This document shows positions 42,575-53,852 of a stretch of 64,000 nucleotides of DNA, one piece after another. Position 1 is the first letter of the stretch, and every line of letters begins with the position of its first letter. A program made the position numbers and the translations under genes. Origin of the DNA: Cordia subcordata (taxonomy: Eukaryota; Streptophyta; Magnoliopsida; Boraginales; Cordiaceae). The notes beneath the pieces are model-generated. The model was given only the letters and a program-made list of their open reading frames with translations. It did no database searches and was not told the DNA's origin. The stretch lies in NCBI GenBank assembly GCA_028554755.1, contig JAPTOF010000025.1:1550001-1614000 (forward strand). The letters run 5' to 3'.

Positions 42575-44156
42575 ACTCTTGAATATTGTTATTAATGAAC
42601 TTGTTGTGTTAGTTAGTTATCAAGGAAATCAAACTGTCACAATTATTAACGACTCTCAACTCCCTATCACTAGTATTGGATCTGGTAAGTTGGCAACTCC
42701 TACTTTCATATACAAACTCATTGATGTTATTCATAATTTATTGTCTATCTCTAAACTTACTCATGATAACAACTGCACAATCATTTTCAATTCAAAAGTA
42801 TTCATTTTGGATAACTCTACTCATCAGATTCAGTACAGTGGCCCTTGTGAGCAAGGTCTCTACAGTCTAGCTTCCAGTCCTACTAATTCTACTCCTTTGT
42901 CACCCACACTTCTCAGTTACAGTTGCAATTGCAGTTCCAAGACTCCTTCCATCTCTGTTCTATGGCATCAAAGACTAGGACATCCTGCTAAGAAGCTTTA
43001 TTCAACTTTGTCGTCCTTGTTAAATGTACAATTAACAAGTGACAGTTCAGTGTGTAATGCTTGTGTTGTATCTAAATCTCATAAGATTCCTTTTTTTTTG
43101 TCTCAAACTATCACTACTAGGCTCTTTGAGTTAGGGCTTGTTTGGATTGGCTTTTTTCAAGAAAAAGCACTTTTTTTCCTGAAAAAGTTACATTAAATTT
43201 GCAATAACTATTTGATTTGGTTTCCAAAAAAGTTGAAACTCTGAAAAAAGCTCAAATACAGCTTTTTTTAGAAGCTAAAATTTTCAGCTTCTAAAAAAAA
43301 TATTTTTCAAAAACTGTTAAAAAAAGTGCTTTTGAAAAAAACCAATCCAAATAGGCCCTTAGTACACTCTGATGTTTGGGGTCCATCCCCTTTGCCTTCA
43401 TGTAAAAACTACAGATATTACATATTGTTTTTAGATGATTTTACAAGATTCACTTGGTTTTATCCCTTGAAAAGCAAATCTGATGCTTACACTGCCTTTC
43501 AGTGCAAACACAATTTGATGTAAAGATCAAGCTGTTTAGGACTGATAACGAAACTAAATGTCAATTCACAATTTAATGCCTTCCTTTAGTCCCTAGGAGT
43601 CTTACACCATACAACCTGTCCCTGCACACGTGAACAGAATGGTTAGGTTGAAAGAAAACTCAGGCATCTGGTGGAGACTACTTTAACACTCATGTCTCAA
43701 GCTAATCTTCCTAATTATCTCTTGCTTAAATCATTAGCCATTGCTAATTACCTAATAAACAGACAGCCCACCCCTGTTTTGTCAAATAAATCACCATTTG
43801 AATGCCTTTATTCCAAATATCCATACTATGCTCTTCTCAAAGTCCTAGGATGTCTGTGTTACCCCTAGTTGAGACCCTATACAAAACATAAACTACAGTC
43901 AGGGTCTATACCTTGTGTCTTCGTAAGGTACTATCCAACTACTAAAGGCTATAGGTGCTTGGATCCTGACACTAAAAGAGTGTACATCTCTAGGCATGCG
44001 CAGTTTGTAGAACATGTTTTTCCTTTTGCACAGTTACAGCATTCTTTTGAACATCCCACATTGGATTGGTTTTCATCAACACATACAACTACTTCTTTAC
44101 TCCTAGACATTGACAGTACTCCTGAGCCTCCTATGTCTCTGCCTCAGACTTCTTAG
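42575..44156 (+). pseudogene. Element 2 protease C-part and integrase, interrupted by a MITE
   Basis: The order is NQTVTIINDSQLPITSIGSG (protease end), FIYKLIDVIHNLLSISKLTH, the GAG-pre-integrase HxxxH...CxxC region (LWHQRLGHPAKKL, VCNACVVSKSHKIPF), the MITE, and then the integrase core (VHSDVWGPSPLPS, YYILFLDDFTRFTWFYPLKS). Stops follow near 43,520-43,660, then ANLPNYLLLKSLAIANYLIN, SPFECLYSKYPYYALLKVLG and GYRCLDPDTKRVYISRHAQF. Confidence 0.8.
43134..43363. mobile_element. Tourist-like MITE inserted in integrase
   Basis: Imperfect terminal inverted repeats GGGCTTGTTTGGATTGG (left) and CCAATCCAAATAGGCCC (right, reverse complement GGGCCTATTTGGATTGG) are flanked on both sides by TTA. A 3-bp TTA duplication and GGG/GGC termini fit PIF/Harbinger-derived Tourist MITEs. 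The element is about 230 bp with A/T-rich arms that fold on each other, and it has no coding capacity. Confidence 0.7.
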
Positions 44157-45963
44157 CCACTCTCTATCATGTCTACTTCCTCAGGGACATCCAATAACCA
44201 AACCTCATCCTCTGATCCATCCTCATCATCATCATCATTACCTCAGTCTGATCCTCCACTTAATTCATCTTCTAACACACAATCAACTTCAGTTAATAAC
44301 TCCAAGATCAGTATTCCTTCTTTAGTGAGTTCTTCCCTTGCAAAATCTACTGCTACTACTTCACCCTTAATTCCTATTTCTAAGCACCCAATGCTCACTA
44401 GATCAAAAACCGGAAGTCTTAAACCTGCTCTCTACAATTTGCATACATAGATTGCTTCCTCAACCACAAACCAACACCACATAAATAAGCAACTACATCA
44501 CCTTATAGCATTCAAGCTATGAAAGAGGAATATGAGGCCTTACTCAAACAGCAACCCGGACTTTGGTTCCTCTACCCCCTGCTAGACATCCAATTGGATG
44601 CAAGTGGGTTTATAGGATCAAATATAATGCAGATGGAATTGTGTCTAGGTATAAGGCAAGATTAGTTGCCAAAGGTTTCCATCGACAAGGTCTAGACTAT
44701 ACTGAGACCTCTAGTCCTGTGGTAAAACCACAGACCATAAGGATTGTTGTCACTATAGCTATCACTTTTAAGTGTACCTTAAGGCAATTGGATGTTTCTA
44801 ATGCCTTTTTGCATGGCTCACTAGATGAAGAGGTCTATATGATTCAACCCCAAGGCTTTGAGGACCTTACACATCCAAATTTTGTTTGCAAATTAACAAG
44901 TCTCTTGATAGGCTCATCAGTTAGGGATTTAAGTGCAGTACCTTAGATAGCTTTGTCTTCATCTGTAAGGCTGGTTCTACAATCACAATTATTTTAGTCT
45001 ATGTACATAACATAGTCGTCACTGGTTCTTCTCAACAAGCTATTCACACTCTCACTAAGGCAATGCAACAGAAGTTTGCTATAAGTTTGCTATGAAAGAC
45101 TAAGGCTCTTTGACTTATTTCTTGGGGATTGAAGTACACTATTCTTCCAATGGCCTGACATTGCATCAAAGCAAATATGCTCTAGATATATTGCAAAAAG
45201 TAGGCATGGCTGAATGTCACCCCACTGAGTTACCTACTATGGCAAAAACCTCTGCTATAAGGGATTCTCAAATCCCATATTCTAATCCTACTCAGTTCAG
45301 AAGCTTAGTGGGAGCACTCTAATATCTTACCATGACCAGGCTAGATATTTAATTTGTTGTGAGGACTCTCTATTAGTCTATGCACAGTCCTAGTCAACAA
45401 CACTTTTCAGCCCTGAAGAAGCTACTCAGATTCATTAAAGGCTCTCATTCTCAAGGCATTTTCTTGCAACCCAGTTCTTTTCCTCTTTTGGCCTGTTTAG
45501 ATTCAGATTGGGCTAGCAGTGTTTTGGATAGGAAATCAATTACTGCCTATTGCATATTTCTAGGCCATAACCTCATTTCTTGGACATCTAAGAAGCAGCC
45601 AATAGTGGCCAGGTCATCCACTGAAGTTGAATATAGGGCCATGGCTATTACGTCAGTAGAAATAAAGTGGCTTACCTATGTTCTACAGATCTGGGTATAC
45701 CAATCACTACTCCTACATTGTTCTGTGATAATGCTTCAGCCCTAGCTTTGGCAAATAACCCTGTTTGTCACGCTAGAACAAAACATATTGAGATTAACTA
45801 CCACTTTGTTATAGAACAAGTTCAATCAAATCAGTAGGCTATCTCTCACATCTCCACCATAGAACAAGTTGCAGATCTCTTTACCAAGCATTTGTCAAAA
45901 CTAGTTTTTCAACATCTCAAGTCCAAGCTTCACATGGCATGCCTTGCTCAGCTTGAGGGGGGA
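44157..45963 (+). pseudogene. Element 2 RT-RNase H, catalytic box mutated
   Basis: A Ser/Thr-rich linker (44,169-44,450) precedes RT (ARHPIGCKWVYRIKYNADG, YKARLVAKGFHRQGLDYTET, RQLDVSNAFLHGSLDEEVYM). The catalytic box reads YVHN (about 45,000) instead of YVDD, so both Asp are lost. RNase H follows (FLGIEVHYSSNGLTLHQSKY, SDWASSVLDRKSITAYCIFL, SWTSKKQPIVARSSTEVEY) and ends in IEQVADLFTKHLSKLVFQHL-like sequence near 45,920. Several stops break it. Confidence 0.8.
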
Positions 45964-46214
45964 TGATAAGGGAGACTAGTAGCTAGGATACTTAGCTGAT
46001 TAGATTAGTTAACTGTGAGAATGTTATATGTAACAGGCAAGGGATTGTAGCATTCATACACTAACTGTTAGTTAGTTTAGATGACAACTGTCATACGCTC
46101 ATATTTAGTTATAGCTAATCCCTTAGTCTCCACTTGCCCATATATATACAAGATGCAACCGCCACAAATCAGTGAGAGTAACAGATATTTTCTCCATGAT
46201 TCTATTTCTCTTTA
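45964..46214 (+). repeat. 3' LTR of element 2
   Basis: It starts TGATAAGGGAGACTAG after the tract GAGGGGGGA and ends TTTCTCTTTA. It is followed by the duplicated target GTATG (46,215-46,219). Confidence 0.9.
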
Positions 46215-46219
46215 GTATG

Positions 46220-47880
46220 CCATCATCTATTCTCCGTGATCAGATACCATTCTCCATTTTGTTCCCTCGTGATGCTATTTATGTGCTCCCTCCTCAAGTT
46301 TTTGGATGTGTTTGCTTTGTCCACAATCTTTCCCCTGGGGTAGACAAGTTAGGTCCTCAGTCTATCAAGTGTGTGCTTCTTGGGTACTCTTGGCATTAAA
46401 AAGGTTATTGTTGTTACTCTTCTTAGTTAAAATCGATGGTTTGTGTCTGTTGATGTTACCTTCTTTGAACACACATCTTTTTTCCCTTCAATCACCACTT
46501 CTGATATTATGGTCGAGGCTTTACCGCTTCCAGTGCCCATCTTTGATATGTCTTAGTTTCCTTCGCGTGCTCCAAACCTCATCTCAACTCCAGGTTTTAT
46601 TTCTCTATTGCCCCCTATTGCACACGTTTAGATAGACTGGACCTACAAGTCTACTCATGCGTCTACATCCATTGCCACCTACCCTGGTATCATTTGATTC
46701 GCCACTTCTAGGTCCAGTTCCTGCTCAGTCATCTAATCTTGTGCCTATTGCTCTTCGTATAGGTACTCGTTCTTGTACCACTTGGTACCCTATATCGAAC
46801 TTCATTTCTTATGCCTCTTTATCACCTCATATACATCCTTTGTTGCTTTTCTTTCTTTTGTTTCCATTCCTAATTCTGTGACAGAGGCATATGCTCACCC
46901 CGGGTGGCAAGTTGCTATGCTTGAGATGTCTGCTTTATACCATAACGGGACTTGGGAGTTAGTTGATTTGCTAGCCGGTAAGTCTCTTGTTGGTTGTTGA
47001 TGGATGTATATAGTGAAGGTATCACCAGATTGTCAGGTGGATCACTTGAAGGATTGGCTTGTGGCTAAGAGATAAACACAGGTGTATGGACGTAATTATG
47101 GCGACACTTTTTCTCCAATTGTTAAGATGTCTTCTGTGCGTATTTTTCTTTCCTTGGCCACTATTCACCATTAGTTATTTTGTCAGTTGGACATCAAGAA
47201 TGCTTTTCTGAATGGTGATATCGATGAGGAAGTGTATATGGAGCAACCGCCAGGCTTTGTTGCTAAGGGAGAGTCTTAGAAGGTATGTCATTTAAAGAAG
47301 GCTCTGTATGGTCTCAAGCAATCTCCGAGGGTGTGGTTTGGACGCTTTAGTATGCAGCTCTTGAATTTGGCATGACTCGTTGTAGTGTGGATCATTCAGT
47401 GTTCTGTCGGTGCTCATCTGGGAAACGACTTTTTTTGATTATGTATGTGGATGATAGCAAAGAGATTGATGAGTTGAAGACCATTCTTCATCAGCAACTT
47501 CAAACCAAAGACTTAGGATCGCTTCACTATTTTTTGGGGTATTGAAGTTGCACAGTCGAAACAAGGGGTATTTATTTCTCAACATAAATATGCAGTAGAT
47601 ACGTTGAGTGAGACAGGTTTACTTGGTGCACGACCTTGTGACTCACCTATGGGCCCAAATGTGAAGCTTCTTCCAGACGAGGGGGAGTTGATTTTAGATC
47701 CGGGGAGATATAGAACCTTTTCTCTCTATCCTTATGTCTTATTCCTTTTCTTTAGTTTACTAAGGGGTTCTATTTATGTATTTGTTGTCTTCATCATGAT
47801 TCTTCACATGCAAGCAAGATTTCTTTGATTGAGCTTGCATATGGACATTTTCTTTTTAAGGATGCTTTGAGACTTAAAGG
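46220..47880 (+). pseudogene. Element 1 integrase C-terminus and RT, degraded
   Basis: Right of element 2 the integrase resumes (VLPPQVFGCVCFVHNLSPGV, KLGPQSIKCVLLGYSWH). A variable linker follows, then RT ([54 protein letters not shown]). The second catalytic box appears as a decayed MYVDDS-like string near 47,442. Homology ends with LLGARPCDSPMGPNVKLLPD near 47,680. RNase H is not recognisable beyond about 47,710. Confidence 0.75.
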
Positions 47881-47937
47881 GAGACCATTTGTTAGTTAAT
47901 CATCCAATTTAAAGTTCAACTGTTAAAAGATGTATTT

Positions 47938-48340
47938 AGAGTCTGTTTGGCCTAGCTTTTGGAGACTCAAAAGTGCTTTCTATGAGTCAAAAAGATGAAA
48001 TTGACCTGTTTGGCCCATTTTTAAGAGAGCTTTTAAATAAAAGCTGAAGCTAAAAAAAGCTGAAAAACCAAAAGCTCCAAATTGGAGCTTTTCAGAAAAG
48101 ACTTTTGAAAAGCTATTTTTATGTTATGTCAAATATTGTTTTTCTTTATTTTTTCTCAAAAATACTATTTTATATTTTTAAAAATGCAATATTACCCTAA
48201 AAAAACTGAAAGCTTAACTTCTAAAATACTGGGCCAAACAATCAACTACTTTTATTCAACATCACTTCTATCCAAAGCTCTACTGCTAAAAGCTCTACAA
48301 CTCAACAGCTGAAATCATACAGCTAGGCCAAACAGAGCTT
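47938..48340. mobile_element. MITE, probably PIF/Harbinger-type
   Basis: Terminal inverted repeats CTGTTTGGCCTAGCT (left) and AGCTAGGCCAAACAG (right) are flanked by TTA on both sides. The interior is AT-rich with repeated AAAGCT/AGCTTT words. No coding capacity (an ORF at 48,121-48,312 is chance). Confidence 0.65.
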
Positions 48341-48495
48341 TAGTTTTTGTAGTACTTGTCTTCAAGGTAATAAACTGAATATGTCCTCATGACAAATGGA
48401 TTTTTTTAGCCTTTCTGCTGTATTATCAGTCAATTCTGAAAGTTTTGATTCAATTGTTTATCTTATTTGTTATAATCCTTTTCATTTTGTTATAG

Positions 48496-48609
48496 ACATG
48501 ACGAAAATTTTGGAGCTCGATCCATCATATGACCAAGCTAGGAGGACCATCATTCGCTTGAAGCCTTTGGCTAATGAAAAGCATGAGAAGATGAAGGAAG
48601 AGATGATTG
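48496..48609 (+). CDS. TTC1: TTC1-like TPR protein, penultimate exon
   Basis: The exon follows an acceptor TTGTTATAG (48,495) and encodes MTKILELDPSYDQARRTII, RLKPLANEKHEKMKEEMI. It ends in phase 1 (ATT G) at a GTTAG donor. This is the end of the third TPR and the following helix of the plant tetratricopeptide repeat protein 1 family (a cytosolic co-chaperone-like protein), recalled from family knowledge. It splices in frame to 52,460. The ATG is internal, not a start: the upstream exons with the other TPRs are not recognised in this window, where transposons precede it, so the gene may be a fragment or its 5' part may lie beyond them. Confidence 0.75.
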
Positions 48610-48942
48610 GTTAGATTTCTATGGTTTTATTATTATTATTGTTGTTATTAGGATTGTGGCTGGGATTTGATGGGTGGTTGGTGGTGAGGTGGAGAAACCA
48701 AATAGTTTTAGGTAATCAGGAAGGTATCTCCAAATGGACTTTGTATTAGTCAACATAGGTGGCGATGGTGAGAGATATGATAGTTTAACAAGGTTGATCA
48801 ATAGAGCACCCAAAATAAAAAGTAGCCCCTACCTGCTTATTAAGAGTGCTTATAAGCATCCAAAATAAGGATCACCAAACAGGCACAAAATTATAGCAAT
48901 GATTACTTGTCAGAACAGTCCCTTGATATATTATCAATGCTA

Positions 48943-49288
48943 GAGGCAGTAAGGTTCCTCCAATGTGTTCTAGAATTAGTTGTTAGTATAGAGTCTGGAT
49001 GTGTATTTGTTCTAAGCAACGTAAAATCTGGTCGGGTTCTACAAAGTTTAAAAAACTTAAAGAGTTGCCTTGCCAAATCTATCAGTTCTAGTTGAAGTTT
49101 ATATTGGGAAGTTTAGAGGTAGTAAGGTTCCTCCAATGTGTTCTAGAATTGGTTGTCAGTATCGAGTCTGGATGTGTATTTGTTCTAAGCAGCGTAAAAT
49201 CTGCTCGGGTTCTACAAAGTTTAAAAAACTTAAAGAGTTACCTTGCCAAATCTGTCAATTCTGGTTGAAGTTTATGTTGGGAAGTTTA
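48943..49288. repeat. 173-bp tandem duplication
   Basis: Unit 1 (48,943-49,115) and unit 2 (49,116-49,288) both begin GAGG(C/T)AGTAAGGTTCCTCC and are nearly identical. It lies within the TTC1-like intron. Confidence 0.85.
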
Positions 49289-49398
49289 AGACACGCAGAA
49301 CATAAGCAAAGCAAGCACATGGTGACAGGTGTCGGGAACTTTTATCTTGAGAAGCCCCTTTGTTTCTTGCCCTCTTAATTATCCTATTTATTTTTTTA

Positions 49399-49828
49399 TG
49401 TTAGGAAATTAGGACGCATAACACACACTCACGCAGTGGAATTAAAGCACCAGTAACGAGAAAAGAATACGCATAATTAAATGTGGTTCAGCCCTCTGTC
49501 TACGTCAACAAAAAATTCCACTAATAGAAAAGATACAACCCAATAGGACTTTTTGCATGGATAGAAAAGTCTAAACCCTCTCTCACAGTGTTCTGATAAT
49601 GGCTTTCTCTCTTAGCTTAGACCTATTGCAAGACACGTATATCGTTCAACTAATACTAGAGTCCTATTTATAAAGGAGATTTCCTTATCCTCTAAGACAA
49701 AGGATTTCCTAATCTATCAATTCTACCATAACTAAGACTCTTACCATAACTAGAATTTTGACTCTCATTAAAACTCTTTCCTAATTTCAGTATGGACTTG
49801 GGCTTAGCACTTGAGCCATAACTCAACA
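49399..49828 (-). repeat. 3' LTR of the gag-only copia element
   Basis: It pairs with 51,647-52,080. Both contain the GTGGTTC(A/G)GCCC...CCTACGTC motif near the start on the + strand (49,482 and 51,729) and CCTATTTATA (TATA box on the - strand reads TATAAATAGG) near 49,668 and 51,914. Confidence 0.85.
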
Positions 49829-51238
49829 AATTCCTTCCTTGGCGAGAAGTTCCAAGAATCTCCACAGTAGGCGAGAACGTCAATCTTCTCTTTTTCTCAG
49901 CCTTCACTTGAGCTTCTTTACACTTGTCGCGTTCATCTCTTAGTGCGGTGCATCCCTTCAAGTAGCACACGTGCTTCTTGTTCTTCCTCTCTTCAAGAAC
50001 TAGCTCCTCTCCATAATACACTTTGTAGCAGTCTCCTTCACCAATGTACTTGTACCCTCTTAACGCCAACTGACCCAGTGAAATTATGTTGGACACACAA
50101 GATGGAACATACCTTACATTGGAGATAGTCTTGATACTACCATTGTTGAGCGTCAGGCGAACTCTCCCAAAGCTGGTAACCTTCATCTTCTAGATGTTCC
50201 CAACAATGATGTATCCAAGCCTCTTTCTCAAAAGCAAAGTGTCAAAACTAGCTCTATCATTGCAAACGTAAAACTTTCCTATTGAATCCAACACCCAATC
50301 AGTCTTCTTCTTTTTCGAGCCTCCATTAGCATCCCCGCTTACCGCCATCAAAATAGTCTCACTACTATCTCTATCATCACCCTCAATAAGGTTTGCAGAG
50401 TCTTCGCCATAAACCTTCTCCTTACCCTTAGATCTCCACTCTCTAAGGCTCTTCATGTCTTCTCTCAATCTAGGACATCTTGGTTGGATATGGTCCTTCT
50501 CTCTGCAGTAGTAGCACTTTCGATCGTCATCTCCATCTTGAGATCGGCTTTTTGATCTTGATCTACGTTTGCGAGAGTTCCCTCTTCTAGAACTCCTCCT
50601 TCGATTCGAACCTTCAATAGTTAATGCTTGATCTCCACTAGGCACACTACTTCTTCCTAACATCCTCTTGTTCTATCTCAAGAGCGCAGTCACTTCGTTT
50701 AACTCAAGAGTCTTTTTCCCAACGAGGATTGATTGTATGAATGGCTTGTACGACTTCAGCAAAGAAGATAGTAGTACGAGCACTTATTCTTCATTTGTAA
50801 TTGTCTTATCAGGCTCCTTAACACTTATGAGCTTCACCATTAACTCGTTGAATTTGTTAATGTGATCCTGGATGGCGGTTCCCTCTTCTATCTTAAACAA
50901 GTAGAGCTCCGTCCTCAAACACAATCGATTGGTGATTGGCTTTGGCTCATAAATATTCTCCAACTTGTTGAACGCATTGCTCACCGCCATCTCATCTATC
51001 ACTTGACATTTAATTTGCGATGCTAACGCCAACCGAATTGTACTTACGGCTCTTCGTTGTAGGGACTTCCACTTCTTATCATTGACTTCTTCCAGTTCGC
51101 CTCTTCTAGCACTTCATCAAGGCCTTGCTGCACCAAAAGGTCCTCGATAGTATTCCTCCACAAGTTGAAGTTCATGTTCCCATCAAACACTAGAATTTCA
51201 AACTTCGTACCGGTCGACGTCATGATTCTTATGCACAA
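49829..51238 (-). pseudogene. Gag-protease ORF of the non-autonomous copia element, broken
   Basis: On the - strand, 51,238-51,044 has the gag start (MTSTGTKFEILVFDGNMNFN, LWRNTIEDLLVQQGLDEVLE) and 51,032-50,784 the UBN2 core (AFNKLENIYEPKPITNRLCL, LYLFKIEEGTAIQDHINKFN). Positions 50,663-50,190 have an Arg/Ser-rich part and the knuckle CYYCREKDHIQPRC. The protease active site context DWVLDSIGKFYVC lacks the Gly of D-S-G. Then 50,186-49,829 holds TISNVRYVPSCVSNIISLGQL and a tail with YGSSAKPKSILKLGK that overlaps the LTR. Stops separate the pieces. Confidence 0.8.
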
Positions 51239-51646
51239 ATTTGCTAAAGCTTAACAATCCAGCAAGAATTTGGCAAAACTGACCCCAAAAGCGGATTCAA
51301 GACGTCAAAAAACGGTGAGGATACCCTCTGTCAACACGGTCAAACCTTTGCAGCCCTTCGGTCAACACTAGTCAAACCTTCTGTTTGACTGTTTAACCAC
51401 AAACTCACAAAACTTGACCTGCTTGTATCTCACAATCTGACTGTCAGATCATTACGATATTTTAGCAGCTTTCCTCTCCTCATCGAGACGAACACACATC
51501 AACAAACAGATCGTCGATCGGACTCTAAGAAGGCCGCCAAATGTGAATAGCATATCAGTGAATTTTTTAACTCTTTTTCGGCATTTCTTTTTTTGTTTTT
51601 TTTTGCAAACCAACGTCCTCCTTCCAACTTAGCTCTCGATACCACT

Positions 51647-52080
51647 TGTTAGGAAATTATGATGCATAACACACACTCGCGTAGTGGAATTAAAGAACAA
51701 GTAACGAGAAAAGAATATCCACAATTAAACGTGGTTCGGCCCTTTGCCTACGTCCACGAAACACTCCACTAATAGAAAAGAGTATTACAACCCAAGAGGA
51801 CTTTTTGCACGGATAGAAAAGTCTAAACCCTGACTCGTGGTGTTCTAACAATGGCTCTCTCTCTTAGCCTAAACCTATTGCAAGACACACATACCTTTCA
51901 ACTAATACAAGAGTCCTATTTATAGAGGAGATTTCCTTGTCCTCCAAGACAAAGGATTTCTTAATCTATCAATCCTACCATAACTAAGACTCTTACCATA
52001 ACTAGAATTTTGACTCTCATTAAGACTCTTTTCTAATTTCAATATGGACTTGGGCTTAGCGCTTGAGCCATAACCCAAGA
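51647..52080 (-). repeat. 5' LTR of the gag-only copia element
   Basis: The partner of 49,399-49,828. The outer end reads CCCAAGA where the other LTR has CTCAACA, a terminal mutation. Confidence 0.8.
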
Positions 52081-52459
52081 TTTTCCTTCTCATTCTCAGC
52101 ACACCCCTCTCCTGTTTTCCCTTTCTTTTGTTCCTCAAGACGAGGTTGTCAGATGTTATATTTCAAAATTTACGACTGATCTACTGCGATTGCCTCTGTA
52201 AACCCATTAATGGAGCGGATTATTAGATTAGAGAATGTAGCTATTTTGCAAATTCTGCACAAGCCTATGATGTTAACCATATAACGTTCCATCTGGTATG
52301 ATTATGTTAATTTCTTCAGCTGCTTCACTTTCTATTTATGTATTATTTTTATCCCAAATTTTAAAACTTCAAAAATTGCTGCTTTTTTTATGAATGTTGT
52401 TTTATCCTCCGCATCATAATTTAGGTAAGAAGCTAACATCTGGTGTCATTTGTGATCAG

Positions 52460-52581
52460 GGAAGTTGAAAGAAATGGGAAATTCTATTTTGGGTAGAGTC
52501 GGAGTGAGCGTTAACAACTTCAAAGCTGTCAAAGATCTGAATACCGGGTCCTATTCCATATCATTTCAGCTTCAGCGCTAG
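52460..52581 (+). CDS. TTC1: TTC1-like TPR protein, last exon
   Basis: After the acceptor TGTGATCAG the exon completes the split Gly codon and encodes KLKEMGNSILGRVGVSVNNF then KAVKDLNTGSYSISFQLQR and a TAG (52,579-52,581). The motif 'KLKEMGNSILG-x-x-G-x-S-x-(D/N)NFKAVKD' is the conserved C-terminus of plant TTC1-like proteins in my recollection. The frame has no stop or indel, so it may be under selection or recently orphaned. About 530 bases of 3' flank follow. Confidence 0.8.
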
Positions 52582-53119
52582 TTTGGCTCGTGCATTATCT
52601 TGATTATATGCCGCATCCCACAAAGGTAACTCTTTAAGAGATGTAGCCACCAGCTGACAAAGGGACATGAGAATTGGATGCTTGTAATGATATTTACTAG
52701 TCTATACTTAAATGTGTTTCATTGTTGAAGCATAATGCTTATCCAATTTCTAGACTGAAATGTGCTTAATTGTCAAGCCATGATGCTTATTCAGTTTCTG
52801 CTATTAAATAGGCCGAGGTTTTTTATCTGGATATCAAGTTGCAATCTATCCCTGCGGATCTCTCTCTTTTTTGTTGCTATGTTCAGAGCCTGTTTGGCTA
52901 AGCTTATTTTTAAGTGCCTATAAATAGATTGTGCTTGTAAGCAGAAAGTTGTTTATAAGCTAAAAATAAATAAGTTAATGGGTTAAGGACCTTGTAAAAT
53001 CCCGTCTTTCTATGCTCCCCTCATGTCTTAAAAGTTTCGCTTTTGTCATCCCATGTGAACAAAATAAAGCTTTTAAACACATATATTTATATCCTGGGTA
53101 TAGTTATATACAAGTCTTC

Positions 53120-53126
<7 letters not shown>
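52582..53126. other. 3' flank of the TTC1-like exon
   Basis: No gene. A MITE-end-like sequence (AGCCTGTTTGGCTAAGCTTA) lies at about 52,887-52,906. It resembles the inverted end at 48,847-48,884. Confidence 0.4.

Positions 53127-53177
<51 letters not shown>
53127..53177. repeat. (TA)n-(GA)n compound microsatellite
   Basis: About 14 TA units are followed directly by about 11 GA units. Confidence 0.9.
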
Positions 53178-53178
<1 letters not shown>

Positions 53179-53850
53179 ATAGGCTCAATTGGTTTAAAAT
53201 ATTTAAATTGATGCTCGATGTTTTGCTAACATAATTAAATTAGTTCTAATTGTTCAATAACATCTATATTAAATGTCAATAATTTAAAAACTTATTTAAA
53301 TTAGTTTTTGTTGTTGTATTTTTTCTCGAAGTTCGGAGATTAATTTGAATATATTTGTAAAGATTGAGAACTTATGTGCGTTTTAGAAACAATGAAAACT
53401 AATTTGGTATGCTTGTTTTCATCTATACCTATTGACTATTATAAAAGAGAGTTTATGCTATATTAATCAACTTCATTTGTTATCATGTCATGTAATTTTT
53501 TCTCATTTAATTTCTGATTTGATGAATTTATTCTCAATCTATATATTATGGAAAGTATATGTTTTTTTTTTTGTCTATGCTATGTGTCGATGTTAGACGA
53601 TCATGCTTTTTTTTTGGGTTTTACTTTTCTAGTTAAAATGTTATATTCAATTACTATAGATCTCTTATTGACAAAATATAATTAATATTAAAAATTTACC
53701 AAATATTAAAATTTTCAAATGATTGACTATCAATAATAAATAAAAATATTAAAAATGCTCTTTTTTTTGGGTGTATTGCATAGGTTATAATCTAGTTGAG
53801 GATTGCAGTGTTATAGAGAAATAGGTATTAAACTAAAATTAAGCGACTAT
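53178..53850. other. AT-rich intergenic stretch
   Basis: Nothing recognisable; several T-runs. Confidence 0.4.
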
Positions 53851-53852
53851 TA

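Larger units (their letters stand above)
39468..46214 (+). mobile_element. Ty1/copia retrotransposon (element 2) nested in element 1
   Basis: Two closely similar LTRs (39,468-39,720 and 45,964-46,214, about 250 bp) flank the element, with a perfect GTATG target duplication. The primer site TGGTATCTAGAGC starts at 39,721, and a polypurine tract GAGGGGGGA directly precedes the 3' LTR. The internal order gag, PR, IN, RT, RH is Ty1/copia. The interior also contains a rearranged block at about 41,030-42,575 and a MITE at about 43,134-43,363. Confidence 0.9.
36939..47880 (+). mobile_element. Ty1/copia retrotransposon (element 1), split and degraded
   Basis: Gag (37,462-38,300), protease, and the N-terminal and core integrase (to 39,467) are followed, after an interruption by element 2, by the integrase C-terminus (46,220 on) and RT (to about 47,710). 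Joining the flanks removes one copy of GTATG and restores a typical copia integrase context (YLINRM before, PSSILRDQIPFS after). No LTRs were found: the left side abuts the viral locus and (TA)n tract, and the right side decays before RNase H. Bases 36,939-37,461 are a 5' leader-like stretch with no ORF. Confidence 0.8.
49399..52080 (-). mobile_element. Non-autonomous copia element with gag and protease only (TR-GAG type)
   Basis: The LTRs are at 49,399-49,828 and 51,647-52,080 (about 430 bp each), starting TGTTGAGTTATGG and ending TTTCCTAACA on the - strand. A primer site (TGGTATCGAGAGC, 51,644-51,632) is two bases inside the 5' LTR. The flanks are TTTTA left and TTTTC right, a near target duplication. 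The 1.8-kb interior holds gag, a knuckle and a protease piece that runs straight into the 3' LTR, with no integrase, RT or RNase H. Terminal-repeat retrotransposons carrying only gag are known in plants as TR-GAG and need a helper element. Confidence 0.8.
48610..52459 (+). other. Large transposon-filled intron of the TTC1-like gene
   Basis: GT (48,610) to AG (52,458-52,459), 3,850 bases, phase 1. It contains a MITE end (about 48,846-48,884), a 173-bp tandem duplication, and a complete gag-only copia element in antisense. Remaining sequence is non-coding. Confidence 0.7.
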
